This document shows, one piece after another, positions 43,428 through 54,021 of a stretch of 64,000 nucleotides of DNA (within the stretch, counting starts at the first letter, position 1; every line of letters starts with the position of its first letter). A program made the position numbers and the translations under genes. This DNA comes from an uncultured Pseudomonadota bacterium (GTDB lineage Bacteria; Pseudomonadota; Gammaproteobacteria; Burkholderiales; JALYOK01): positions 1 through 64,000 of the forward strand of contig CADEHE010000005.1 of the NCBI GenBank assembly GCA_902826775.1, read 5' to 3'. Under the pieces are notes generated by a model. The model had not been told where the DNA came from. It saw nothing but the letters and a program-made list of their open reading frames with translations, and did no database searches.

Positions 43428-44576
43428 ATGAATCGACGTCAATTCTGGATAGGCGGCTTGGCTCTGGCGGCTGCCTTGAGCGCGGCGACCGGGCAAGCCG
43501 CAGATCCGAAGGTCTACAAAATCGGCGCGATTCTCGCTATGAGCGGCCAGGCGAGCCTCTACGGCACCACCATGAGCCAGGGGCTCAAGCTCGCGATCGA
43601 CGAGATCAACGCCAAGGGTGGTGTGAATGGCATTCCGCTCGAAGCAGTGATCGAGGACCACAAGGGCGGCGGCGGGCAAGAAGGCGTGAACGCCATGAAC
43701 CGCTTGCTCACCATTCACGGCACCAAGATCGTGATGACGTCGTTTACTGCGCCGACGCTGGCGATTGCGCCGATCGCCGATCAGCAAAAGGTTTTCCTGA
43801 TGAACGGCGGCGGCGTCAGCCCGAAATTGGTGGGGTCGAGCAAGTACATTTTCCACAATCGATCGCTTTCCTCCGATCTGGCCAATGGCGCGTTGCTATA
43901 TGCCAAGGAATTGGGCTTGAAGAAGATGGCGCAGATCCACTGGAAGAACGAGGCGGGCGACAGCGTGGTCAACGCCGCTGCGCCGATCTGGAAGAAGCTC
44001 GGTGGCGAGATCGCCGCGACCGAAGCCGTGCCGCAAGGCGCCACCAATATGGACACGCAGATTGCAAAAGTGCGCGCCGCCAATCCGGATTTCATCGCGC
44101 TGTGGATGTTCAACCCGGAAGTGGGATTGGCGATTAAGCGCATTCGTGAATTCGGCATGAAGCAGCCGCTGATCGGCATCGAGTACACGCCGAACGATGC
44201 CAAGATCGCCGGCAACACCAGCGAAGGCTTTCTCTATATCAACGACTATTTCCAGCCGAGCGAGGATCACCCCTGGTCCAAGCAATTCGCCGACGGATAC
44301 AAGAAGAAATATGGGGTCGATCCCGATTTCTACGCCGCGAATTATTACGAAGGTGTCTACATCATCGCCGAATTGTTGAAGCGTGCCCGGGCGAGAGGCG
44401 GCGACTACGCCAACGGGGAAGTGATGAAGGCAGTGCTTATCGAGAATCCAAAATTCGACAGCGTCTACGGCGGCCAGATGGTGTTTCAGCCCAACGGCGT
44501 CGCGTTCAAGCGCGTGGCGCTGTTTAAGGTCGAAGACGGCAAAGGGAAGTTTCAGAAGTTTCTCGATCTGAAATAG
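43428..44576 (+). CDS. livJ: ABC transporter substrate-binding protein, branched-chain amino acid type
   Basis: This 382-residue periplasmic protein has a signal peptide (MNRRQFWIGGLALAAALSAA) and the Peripla_BP_6 fold: YKIGAILAMSGQASLYG, GGVNGIPLEAVIEDHKGGGG. It is the first of four co-directional Liv-type genes. The ATG at 43428 follows GGGGGATC. Many such proteins in betaproteobacteria bind aromatic acids or amides rather than leucine, so the substrate is open. Confidence 0.93.
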   Translation: MNRRQFWIGGLALAAALSAATGQAADPKVYKIGAILAMSGQASLYGTTMSQGLKLAIDEINAKGGVNGIPLEAVIEDHKGGGGQEGVNAMNRLLTIHGTKIVMTSFTAPTLAIAPIADQQKVFLMNGGGVSPKLVGSSKYIFHNRSLSSDLANGALLYAKELGLKKMAQIHWKNEAGDSVVNAAAPIWKKLGGEIAATEAVPQGATNMDTQIAKVRAANPDFIALWMFNPEVGLAIKRIREFGMKQPLIGIEYTPNDAKIAGNTSEGFLYINDYFQPSEDHPWSKQFADGYKKKYGVDPDFYAANYYEGVYIIAELLKRARARGGDYANGEVMKAVLIENPKFDSVYGGQMVFQPNGVAFKRVALFKVEDGKGKFQKFLDLK

Positions 44577-44592
44577 CCGCGCCTCGCCAGCG

Positions 44593-45474
44593 ATGGAGGC
44601 GGGCTCTCTCCTTCTTCAGCTCTTAGTTAATGGGCTCATCAACGGCAGTCACTACGCGCTGCTCGGTATCGGCTTCGGTTTCATATTCGCGCCGACCAAA
44701 ATCACTCATTTCGCTTACGGCCCGGTCTACGCCATAGGTGCGTACGCAACATGGGCGGCGGCGACCATGTTGGCCTTGCCGCTGGCGTTGGCGATTCCAT
44801 TGGGGATCGTGGTGTGCGCCCTTGCCGGTGTTGCTTCCTATTTGTTCCTCTACCGCGCGTTCGTCGAGCGCGGCAGCACGCCGCTGGTCATCCTCATTGC
44901 CTCGCTCGGCTTATTTATCGTGCTGGAGAACTTGATCGGCATCGTCTTCGGCACCGACACCAAAGTGGTGCCGGATGCGCCATCGAACGTGATTTTGCTT
45001 GGCCCGATTGTTTTCACCTCGCTGCAAGCGGCGCAAGTGGTGTGCCTTGGGTTGGTCAGCGCGGCGCTCTATGCATTTCTCGCCTTTACGCGCTACGGTA
45101 AGGCGGTGATGGCGATGACCGACAATCTCGAGATGGCGCGCATCGTCGGCATTGATACCGCGCGCGTGTCGTTAGTAGCCTTTGCTATCGGCTCGGCGAT
45201 ATCGGCGGTGCCGGCTATTCTCATCCTGCTCAAGGAAGGCGCCACGCCGCACATGGGGTTCACCGCGGTGTTCATGGGTTTCGTCGCCATGATCATCGGC
45301 GGCATCGGTTCGCTGCGTGGCGCGGTGCTGGGCGGGCTGGCGTTGGGCATTATCGAGAACGCGGGCATGTGGAAAATCCCGACCGAATGGCAAAGCGTGA
45401 TCGCATTTGTCGCCCTGTTCTTGGTATTAGTGTTTAAGCCGACCGGCTTGTTCGGCACCAAAGCGCGGCGCTGA
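44593..45474 (+). CDS. livH: Branched-chain amino acid type ABC permease, LivH-like
   Basis: This 293-residue inner-membrane permease has about eight membrane helices. It has the LivH opening LLVNGLINGSHYALLGIGFG, and the segment DNLEMARIVGIDTARVSLVAFAIGSAISAVPAIL carries the EAA-type loop that contacts the ATPase. It starts 16 bases after the binding-protein gene and overlaps the next gene by one base (TGATG). Confidence 0.95.
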   Translation: MEAGSLLLQLLVNGLINGSHYALLGIGFGFIFAPTKITHFAYGPVYAIGAYATWAAATMLALPLALAIPLGIVVCALAGVASYLFLYRAFVERGSTPLVILIASLGLFIVLENLIGIVFGTDTKVVPDAPSNVILLGPIVFTSLQAAQVVCLGLVSAALYAFLAFTRYGKAVMAMTDNLEMARIVGIDTARVSLVAFAIGSAISAVPAILILLKEGATPHMGFTAVFMGFVAMIIGGIGSLRGAVLGGLALGIIENAGMWKIPTEWQSVIAFVALFLVLVFKPTGLFGTKARR

Positions 45475-47162
45475 TGGATTACCTGCTGCATATCTTGGTG
45501 ATGGTCACGCTGTTCGTGATATTGGCGACATCGTTTAATTTGCTCATCGGCTTTTCCGGGCTGTTCGCGCTTTCCCATGCGGCGTTTTTCGGCATCGGCG
45601 CCTATGTCACTGCCATCCTTGCGACCAAGTATGGGGTGGCGTTTCCACTGACATTGTTCGCCTCCGTAGGTTTTACCGCGATCATCGGGATGCTGGTCGC
45701 GTTGCCGGCGCTGCGCATCGGCGGCGACTACTTGGTGATCGTCACGCTTGCGCTGCAGGTGATCGTGATCACGGTGATTCTCAACTGGAACTCGGTGACC
45801 GGCGGCACCGATGGCATTCGCGGCATTCCGCATATTGCGATTTTCGGCTCGAACCTCGACAGCGCCGCCAAGATGCTCCCGCTCAGCGCACTGGTCTCGG
45901 CGATTTCGGTATGGATCGCGTGGCGTCTCGCGCATTCGCCGTTTGGCCGCAGCTTGCGCGCCATGCGCGAGAACGAGGCCGCAACGCAGGCCGTGGGCAA
46001 AGACGTCGTCGCCATGAAAGTCCAAGTGTTCGCGTTCTCGGCGGGGCTTGCGGCAGTCGCCGGCAGCCTGTTCGCGCACTACATATCGTTTGTAAGCGCG
46101 GAGAGTTTTCCGTTCGACCTTACCATCTACATGTTGGCGATGGTAATACTCGGGGGCACCGGCAATCTCGCCGGCTCGGTGCTCGGCGCGGTGCTGTTGG
46201 TTGCGCTGCCGGAACTGCTCAAGTTCGTCGCGCTGCCGCCCGATGTCGCCGACAAGCTGCGCAACGTGCTTTACGGCTTGACGTTAATTCTAATCTTGCG
46301 CGCGCGGCCGCAAGGTTTGTTGCCGGAGCGGGCGAGCGCGAGCGCCGCTGCCGGCGAAACCGTACCGCTTGCTGCTGTGCCGATCGGGCTCGCACCAGGC
46401 ACCGCAGGCCAAGTTTCCATCACCGGCCGCACGCTGAGCAAGTCCTTCGGCGGTATTGCGGCAGTGCGAAATTTCGACATCGAACTTCGCCGTGGTGAGA
46501 TCGTCGGCCTCATCGGCCCGAATGGCGCCGGCAAGACCACGGCCTTTAATCTGCTTACCGGTTTTCTCAAACCGGATAACGGCGGCGTGAATTTTGGCAG
46601 CCGTTTGCTAACGCGCCTCAAGCCGCACCAGATCGTTCGCGCCGGCGTTGCGCGCTCGTTCCAGGACTTGAAGCTGTTCCGCAATATGACGGCCCTGGAA
46701 AACGTGCTGGTCGCGCTGCCGCGCCAGAGCGGCGAGAACCTCCTGTATGCCTATTTCGCCCCGTGGAAAGTGGCGCGCGAGGAAAAAGAGAACATCGGCA
46801 AAGCGCTTGCCATCCTGCGTTTCGTAAAGCTTGGGGAAAAGGCGGGCGAACGCGCCGGCAATCTCGCTTATGCGGAACAAAAGCTCTTGGTCATCGCGCG
46901 CTTGCTGGCTACCGGCGCGGAGGTGTTGCTGTTCGATGAACCGTTATCGGGTCTCGATCCGAATACGCTTGAGGAAATCTTTCCGGTCGTTCGTGAACTG
47001 GCGCGTCAGGGCAAGACCATTTGCATTATCGAGCACAATTTGGATGTCATCCGCGGCTTGTGCAATCGTGTCGTTTTCTTGGACGAAGGCACCAAGATCG
47101 CGGAGGGTACGCCGGACGCGTTGATTCACGATCCGCAACTCGCGGCGAGGTACTTCAAGTGA
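45474..47162 (+). CDS. Fused LivM permease and LivG ATPase
   Basis: This 562-residue protein joins a LivM-type permease (about 1-290, with LLIGFSGLFALSHAAFFGIGAY and GGTGNLAGSVLGA) to an ATPase (about 320-562). The ATPase has Walker A GPNGAGKTT, a Q-loop and Walker B VLLFDEPLSGLD. The signature motif is degenerate: the usual LSGG is replaced by LAYAEQKLL, as in LivG. The linker (about 290-318) is Ala/Pro-rich. Such fusions are known in betaproteobacteria. A partner LivF ATPase follows with a GTGA overlap. Confidence 0.95.
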   Translation: MDYLLHILVMVTLFVILATSFNLLIGFSGLFALSHAAFFGIGAYVTAILATKYGVAFPLTLFASVGFTAIIGMLVALPALRIGGDYLVIVTLALQVIVITVILNWNSVTGGTDGIRGIPHIAIFGSNLDSAAKMLPLSALVSAISVWIAWRLAHSPFGRSLRAMRENEAATQAVGKDVVAMKVQVFAFSAGLAAVAGSLFAHYISFVSAESFPFDLTIYMLAMVILGGTGNLAGSVLGAVLLVALPELLKFVALPPDVADKLRNVLYGLTLILILRARPQGLLPERASASAAAGETVPLAAVPIGLAPGTAGQVSITGRTLSKSFGGIAAVRNFDIELRRGEIVGLIGPNGAGKTTAFNLLTGFLKPDNGGVNFGSRLLTRLKPHQIVRAGVARSFQDLKLFRNMTALENVLVALPRQSGENLLYAYFAPWKVAREEKENIGKALAILRFVKLGEKAGERAGNLAYAEQKLLVIARLLATGAEVLLFDEPLSGLDPNTLEEIFPVVRELARQGKTICIIEHNLDVIRGLCNRVVFLDEGTKIAEGTPDALIHDPQLAARYFK

Positions 47163-47911
47163 GCCAGAGCTTCGGATTGAACGAAGCGAACGGCAAATCG
47201 AACGATTCGCCTACGCATCTTGCCGCCGCAGGTTTGAGTGCCGGCTATGGCGATGAGCCGGTCGTGCGCGGCATCGATCTGGCGATTCGCAAAGGCGAAG
47301 TTCTGCTGGTGCTCGGGCACAATGGAGCGGGCAAGACCACGTTGATGCGCGCGTTGTTCGGTTTGCTGCGCCCGACGCAGGGAAAAGTAACTTATCTCGG
47401 CGCCGACATCACCGGCCGCACGCCGGCACAGAATGTGCGCGACGGCATCGCCTTTGTGCCGCAGGGCCATGGCATATTCCCGACGCTGCGCGTGCAGACC
47501 AATCTGGAGCTTGGCGCGTTCGTCGCCGATAAGCATCTGACCGGCGAGCGTCTCGCCACGGTGTACGAATTGTTTCCGATTCTCAAAGAACGCGCCGATC
47601 AGATCGGCGGCACGCTCTCCGGCGGCCAGCAGCAAATGCTGGCGATCGGCATGGCGCTCATGCATGCGCCGCAGGTTTTGCTGCTCGACGAACCTTCAAT
47701 CGGGCTGGCGCCGAACTTGGTCGATCGCGTCATGCAAAGCGTGCGCATCATCAACCAGCGCTTCGGCACGACGATTGTGATGGTGGAACAGAGTGTGAAG
47801 TACGGTTTGCCGATCGCCGATCGGGTCGCGGTGCTCAAAACCGGACGCAAAATCTATGACGGCGATCCGGCGCCGTTGCACGACCGCGTGGAGCTGATGA
47901 AGCTTTACTGA
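47159..47911 (+). CDS. livF: Branched-chain amino acid type ABC ATPase, LivF
   Basis: This 250-residue ATPase has Walker A GHNGAGKTTL, Q-loop VPQGHGIFPTL, signature LSGGQQQMLAIG and Walker B VLLLDEPSIGLAPN. The GTG at 47159 overlaps the preceding stop (GTGA) and has GAGG nine bases before it. It forms a heterodimer with the fused LivG half. A frame starting at 47021 would lie inside the previous gene and is not used. Confidence 0.95.
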   Translation: MSQSFGLNEANGKSNDSPTHLAAAGLSAGYGDEPVVRGIDLAIRKGEVLLVLGHNGAGKTTLMRALFGLLRPTQGKVTYLGADITGRTPAQNVRDGIAFVPQGHGIFPTLRVQTNLELGAFVADKHLTGERLATVYELFPILKERADQIGGTLSGGQQQMLAIGMALMHAPQVLLLDEPSIGLAPNLVDRVMQSVRIINQRFGTTIVMVEQSVKYGLPIADRVAVLKTGRKIYDGDPAPLHDRVELMKLY

Positions 47912-47934
47912 CCCACTGCGCCGAAGGCGGCTTC

Positions 47935-49221
47935 TTACTCTTGCGAGCGCTTCAGCGCTTGGTCGATATCCCAAATAATATCGTCGGCATCTTCGATGCC
48001 GACGGACAGGCGCACCATGTCGGGCGTGATGCCGGCTTTGATCTGATCTTCCTCGCTCAGTTGGCGATGTGTGGTCGAGGCCGGATGAATGATCAGCGTT
48101 TTTGCGTCGCCGACATTGGCCAAGTGGCTCAAGAATTCGCAGCCTTCGATGAATTTCTCGCCTGCGCTCTGCCCGCCTTTGACGCCGAAAGTGAAGATGC
48201 TGCCCGCGCCCTTGGGCATGTATTTCTTCGACAACTCGTAATACTTGTTGCTCTTGAGGCCCGGATAATTCACCCACGACACGAGCGGATGCGCTTCGAG
48301 AAACTCCGCGACCTTTTGCGCGTTTTGGCAGTGCCGCTCCATGCGCACATGCAGCGTTTCCAGCCCTTGCAGCAGCATGAAAGCGTTGAACGGCGAAAGC
48401 GCCGGGCCGTAAGTTCGCAGCGTCTCCATGCGCGCGCGCATGGTGTAGCCGAAGTCGCCGAACGTCTCGTGAAAGCGCACGCCGTGGTAGCCGGCGGATG
48501 GCTCGGTCATGCCGGGGAATTTGCCGTTGCCCCACGGGAATTTGCCGGATTCGACGATGACGCCGCCCATGGTGGTGCCGTGCCCGCCCATGAATTTGGT
48601 TGCGCTGTGCACGACGATATCCGCGCCGTGCTTGATCGGCCGGCACAGATAGGGTGTAGCGAAAGTATTGTCGATGACGAACGGCACGCCGGCTTCTTTC
48701 GCAATTGCTGCGACCGCTTCGATATCGAGCACATTGCCGAGCGGATTGCCGACCGTTTCGGCGTAGATCACCTTGGTCTTGGGCGTGATCGCTTTGCGGA
48801 AATTCTCCGGATCGTCGGGGTGGACGAACTTTGTGGTGATGCCGAGTTTCTTGAAGTTGAAGGCGAACAGCGTATAGGTACCGCCGTAGAGCGTGCTGGC
48901 CGAAACGATCTCATCGCCCGATTCCAACAGCGTCAGCAGCGCCACCATCTCTGCGGCTTGACCCGTTGCGAGCGCAATCGCCGCGCGGCCATTCTCCAGC
49001 GCGGCGCAGCGCTCTTCGAACGCTGCTACGGTCGGGTTACTGATGCGCGAGTAGACGTTGCCGAATGTTTGCAGATTGAACAAGCTTGCCGCGTGATCGG
49101 CGCTATCGAACACGAACGAAGTCGTTTGATAGATCGGCACCGCGCGTGCGCCGGTGGCCGGGTCGGGAATTTGTCCTGCGTGCAGGCACAGCGTGCCGAA
49201 ACTGAATTTGTGATTAGCCAT
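47935..49221 (-). CDS. metY: O-acetylhomoserine sulfhydrylase (MetY family)
   Basis: This 428-residue PLP enzyme makes homocysteine from O-acetylhomoserine and sulfide. Typical features are the opening FGTLCLHAGQIPDPATGARA, VYSRISNPTVAAFEERCAALE and the PLP Lys in HSATKFMGGHGTTMGG. The length (about 425) separates it from shorter MetB/MetZ proteins. It is convergent with livF. The 101-base leader region carries an inverted heptamer array. No metX is in the window. Confidence 0.95.
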   Translation of the reverse strand: MANHKFSFGTLCLHAGQIPDPATGARAVPIYQTTSFVFDSADHAASLFNLQTFGNVYSRISNPTVAAFEERCAALENGRAAIALATGQAAEMVALLTLLESGDEIVSASTLYGGTYTLFAFNFKKLGITTKFVHPDDPENFRKAITPKTKVIYAETVGNPLGNVLDIEAVAAIAKEAGVPFVIDNTFATPYLCRPIKHGADIVVHSATKFMGGHGTTMGGVIVESGKFPWGNGKFPGMTEPSAGYHGVRFHETFGDFGYTMRARMETLRTYGPALSPFNAFMLLQGLETLHVRMERHCQNAQKVAEFLEAHPLVSWVNYPGLKSNKYYELSKKYMPKGAGSIFTFGVKGGQSAGEKFIEGCEFLSHLANVGDAKTLIIHPASTTHRQLSEEDQIKAGITPDMVRLSVGIEDADDIIWDIDQALKRSQE

Positions 49222-49232
49222 TTTGAGAGGAA

Positions 49233-49316
49233 GTGACGGGTGAAACGTAGAATGCGAAACGTTGATAAATGATTGGTTTACTTTTCACTCTTCACGTTTC
49301 ACTTTTCACGCTTCAT
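49233..49316. repeat. Inverted heptamer array upstream of metY
   Basis: Units of 7 run GTGACGG, GTGAAAC, GTAGAAT, GCGAAAC (49233-49260). After a short middle come GGTTTAC, TTTTCAC, TCTTCAC, GTTTCAC, TTTTCAC, GCTTCAT (49275-49316), so the two halves are inverted copies of a GTGAAAC-like unit. It lies between metY and the CoA-binding gene. A related half-array is at 34879. Confidence 0.7.
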
Positions 49317-49322
49317 TGTTTA

Positions 49323-49799
49323 CTAGTAGGGCAAATAGCGCGGGCGCTTCGACGAAATAATTTTGGTGTTTACGCCCGCCCAATGCAGGCCGCCGAATAA
49401 GCGGCCATGCTCGATCTTGACGCAGCGGTCCATCACCACTGCAAGCCCAGCGGCGCGCGCTTTCTCCGCAGCGGCTTCATTGACCACGCCCAATTGCATC
49501 CAGAGCACTTTGGCGCCGATCGCTATGGCATCATCGACCAGCGGCATAATCTCTTCCGGCTTGCGGAAGCAGTCGACCATGTCGACTTTCTGGTCTTTTG
49601 GAATGTCGCGCAAACTCTTGTAGCATTTCTGCCCGAGCACTTCTTCATACTGAGGATTGACCGGAATCACTTTGTAGCCATGATCGATCATATATTTCGC
49701 CGCGAAATAGCTCGGGCGGAACCAATTGGCCGAAAGCCCCACTATCGCGATGGTGCGGCTTTCGCGCAGAATCATGCGCAAGGTGTGAATATCGTTCAT
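49323..49799 (-). CDS. CoA-binding protein, YccU-like
   Basis: This 158-residue Rossmann-fold protein of the CoA_binding family has RTIAIVGLSANWFRPSY, KVIPVNPQYEEVLGQKCYKSL and MDRCVKIEHGRLFGG. Relatives are widespread, bind CoA in structures and have no fixed role. The ATG at 49799 fits relatives; a GTG at 49823 adds eight residues. It is transcribed towards metY. Confidence 0.9.
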   Translation of the reverse strand: MNDIHTLRMILRESRTIAIVGLSANWFRPSYFAAKYMIDHGYKVIPVNPQYEEVLGQKCYKSLRDIPKDQKVDMVDCFRKPEEIMPLVDDAIAIGAKVLWMQLGVVNEAAAEKARAAGLAVVMDRCVKIEHGRLFGGLHWAGVNTKIISSKRPRYLPY

Positions 49800-49846
49800 G
49801 CCGTTGCCGACTAAGGCTATCACTTTGACAATAAAGAAATTTTATC

Positions 49847-50506
49847 ATGCCCGCCGCTTCGCCTGAGCCGGTGCAGCGCGAGCGCGTCGTGTTGGTGCAC
49901 GGCTTGTGGCTGACCGGTCACGCATTGGATTTGCTCGCCTACCACCTGCGCCGCCAAGGCTTCGAGACCAGCACGTTTTCCTATCGCACAGTGCGCGCCA
50001 CGCTCTCGGAAAATGCCGAGCGGTTGCGCCGCTTCATCTTGCATCTGGAGGAAAAGCAGTGCTCACTGATCGGCCACAGCTTGGGCGGCTTGCTGATATT
50101 GGAGACACTGCGCGCCCATCCCGAGTTGCGTGAAAGGTTGCATCGCATCGTGCTAGCCGGTTCGCCCTTTAACGATTGCTACGCCGCGCGCGCGCTCGCG
50201 CGCGTGAAAGTCGGCGATCGAATGCTCGGCAAAAGCATTTCGCAATGGATGGCGCAAGAAAAGCGCCCATGGTCTGGCGCCCCTGAACTTGGCGTCATTG
50301 CCGGCTCGCGCAGCATCGGCCTCGGCCAGGTGTTTCGCGGACTGCCCAAACCGAACGACGGCACCATTACCGTGGAAGAAACGCGGGTGCCGGGCGCCAA
50401 CGATTTTGTCCTGATGCACGTCAGCCACACCGAAATGCTGATTTCGCCCAAAGTCGCGGCGCAGGCGGCGGATTTTTTGCGCGACGGCAGGTTTCGCCGG
50501 CAATGA
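49847..50506 (+). CDS. Alpha/beta-fold hydrolase
   Basis: The protein has 219 residues. The oxyanion strand [11 protein letters not shown] and nucleophile motif GHSLGG are clear, and the late His is in LMHVSHTEM. It resembles small PGAP1/lipase-like esterases that often lack a known substrate. No signal peptide is visible, so it is probably cytoplasmic. It lies 10 bases before glpK and may be co-transcribed with it. Confidence 0.85.
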   Translation: MPAASPEPVQRERVVLVHGLWLTGHALDLLAYHLRRQGFETSTFSYRTVRATLSENAERLRRFILHLEEKQCSLIGHSLGGLLILETLRAHPELRERLHRIVLAGSPFNDCYAARALARVKVGDRMLGKSISQWMAQEKRPWSGAPELGVIAGSRSIGLGQVFRGLPKPNDGTITVEETRVPGANDFVLMHVSHTEMLISPKVAAQAADFLRDGRFRRQ

Positions 50507-50516
50507 GGTGGGCAAG

Positions 50517-52028
<1,512 letters not shown>

Positions 52029-52169
52029 AGGGCTTGCAAGAAGCGCAGCGTATTGCCGGGGTTGTTTTTCCAGCTTGACTGCGCTCGCGTACCTCAACTA
52101 ACCTCTAGGCGCAGCGCCCCATAAGCTAAGAACATCGCGCGGCCATTCTTTTTGAGCCGGGGAGGCAAG

Positions 52170-53801
52170 ATGTTCAAAGTAAAGCGGCGCGTCGCGCCCA
52201 CTCTTTTTGCATTTCTAGTCTGTGCCGATCAAGCGGCAGCCACGCAACTCGGCGGCTGCCCGATCTTTCCGAACGACAACATCTGGAACACGGCAGTGGA
52301 CACGCTGCCGGTCGATCCGAAATCCGGCACCTATATCCAGACCGAAGGCGGCGCCAACGTGCAGCTGCATCCGGATTTCGGCACGGTGTGGAACGGCGCG
52401 CCGAACGGGATTCCCTTTGTGGTCGTTCCAGCGAGTCAAGCGCTGGTGCCGATCGTGCTGGAACCCTACGGCGGCGAGGCCGATCCCGGGCCGTATCCGA
52501 TTCCGCCGAACGCGCCGATCGAAGGCGGCGCGAATTCCAGCGGCGACCGCCACGTGCTGGTGCTGCAGCAAGGCACATGCAAGTTGTACGAACTGTTCAG
52601 TGCGTTTGCGCTTGCCGGCGGTGCTTGGCAGGGCTTCGGCGCGGTGTTCGACCTCACCAAGAACGCGCCGCTGCGGCCGAACGGCTGGACTTCTGCCGAT
52701 GCCGCCGGTCTGCCGATTATGCCCGGCCTAGTCAAGTACGACGAAGTGCAAGCCGCGGTGCAAGGCAGCGGCGTCGTCACTCACGCGCTGCGTTTCACCG
52801 TGCCGTATACGCGGCGCGAGTATGTTTGGCCGGCGCGCCATTTCGCCTCGTCGTCGACCGATCCCAACCGCCCGCCGATGGGGCTGCGCTTCCGGCTGAA
52901 AGCGTCGGTCAACATCGATTTTTATCCGGGCACATCCACACCGGTTTCGCCGAGCAACAAAGTCATCCTGCGCACGTTGAAAAAGTACGGCATGTTCTTG
53001 GCGGACAACGGCGGCTCGTTCTTCATCTCCGGCGCGCCCGATCCGCGCTGGAACGACGATGATTTGAATCTGCTGAAGCGCTACCGTGCCGGCGATTTCG
53101 AAGCGGTGGATTCAACGTCGTTGATGGTCGATGTCAATTCCGGACAAGCGCGCCAGCCGACGATCGGCGGCGGGTTGCAGTTGAGCGCGGCGCCGAGTTC
53201 CGTGGCGGCGGGCGGCTCGCTCACAGTGAGTTGGAGCGGTATTGCCAATCCGGGCGCGACCAACTGGATCGGTTTGTACCGTCCCGGCGCCGCTGCGCAA
53301 GATCACGGTGGCAACTGGATGTACGTAAGCTGCGGCAAGAGCGCAACGCTTGCGCGCGCCAGCGGCAGTTGCAGCTTCCCGATTCCCGCCACACTCGCCT
53401 CCGGCACTTACGAGTTGCGCCTGCACGCGCCATCGAGTTGGAGCATGTTGGCGACGAGCAACCCCATCACCATCACCGGTAGCGCCGCCGCGGGTCCGCA
53501 GTTGAGTGCAGCGCCGAGCACGGTAACGCGCGGGGGCGCGCTAACGGTGAGTTGGAGCGGCATTGCCAATGCGGCGCCGACCAACTGGATCGGCCTATAT
53601 CGTCCCGGCGCCGCTTCGCAGGATCACCTTGGCAACTGGATGTACGTAAGCTGCAGCAAGACGCCGGCGACCGCGCGCGCCAGTGGAACCTGCACTTTCC
53701 CGGTGCCGGCCACGCTCGGTGCGGGCAGCTACGAACTGCGCTTGCATTACCCCGCCAGTTGGACTGTGCTGGTGCGCAGCACTGCCATTACGCTGCAATA
53801 G
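52170..53801 (+). CDS. Exported protein with two C-terminal beta-sandwich modules
   Basis: This 543-residue protein has a signal peptide of about 24 residues. The N-terminal domain (about 28-330) opens CPIFPNDNIWNTAVDTLPVD, a pattern I have seen only in uncharacterised secreted proteins. Two copies of a module of about 100-107 residues (337-443 and 444-543) follow. Each has QLSAAPS, LTVSWSGIAN, TNWIGLYRPGAA, NWMYVSC and GTYELRLH or GSYELRLH, as in Ig-like or carbohydrate-binding modules. GGGGAGG precedes the ATG. It may act on or bind an extracellular polymer. Confidence 0.8.
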   Translation: MFKVKRRVAPTLFAFLVCADQAAATQLGGCPIFPNDNIWNTAVDTLPVDPKSGTYIQTEGGANVQLHPDFGTVWNGAPNGIPFVVVPASQALVPIVLEPYGGEADPGPYPIPPNAPIEGGANSSGDRHVLVLQQGTCKLYELFSAFALAGGAWQGFGAVFDLTKNAPLRPNGWTSADAAGLPIMPGLVKYDEVQAAVQGSGVVTHALRFTVPYTRREYVWPARHFASSSTDPNRPPMGLRFRLKASVNIDFYPGTSTPVSPSNKVILRTLKKYGMFLADNGGSFFISGAPDPRWNDDDLNLLKRYRAGDFEAVDSTSLMVDVNSGQARQPTIGGGLQLSAAPSSVAAGGSLTVSWSGIANPGATNWIGLYRPGAAAQDHGGNWMYVSCGKSATLARASGSCSFPIPATLASGTYELRLHAPSSWSMLATSNPITITGSAAAGPQLSAAPSTVTRGGALTVSWSGIANAAPTNWIGLYRPGAASQDHLGNWMYVSCSKTPATARASGTCTFPVPATLGAGSYELRLHYPASWTVLVRSTAITLQ

Positions 53802-53941
53802 CGCGCTGCAAAAGCGAATCGCGACCGCTGGAGCAACGCGCGCGCGTTTCGCGTTAACATTACTGCGGCAGTGGGCGCGGTATCTCCGGTATACTGGCCA
53901 TGGTCTAAGTCTAAAAATGGCTATAGTCATGTTATCTCAGG

Positions 53942-53957
53942 ACAACCTGTCGGTTGT
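53942..53957. promoter_or_regulatory. Possible operator upstream of the first TauD-like gene
   Basis: ACAACC (53942-53947), TGTC and GGTTGT (53952-53957) form a perfect inverted repeat 65 bases before the dioxygenase start, in a 220-base gap that also has TATACT near 53891 as a possible -10. The regulator is unknown. Confidence 0.35.
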
Positions 53958-54021
53958 ATAGTGCCGCGCGCGGATGGAATGATCGCATGAACACACACCA
54001 CACATCGCGCAGGAGGGGACC

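Noticed and set aside
47941..49236. A 431-codon plus-strand frame opposite metY
   Set aside because: It is the antisense shadow of a clear PLP enzyme; no ribosome site or motif supports it.
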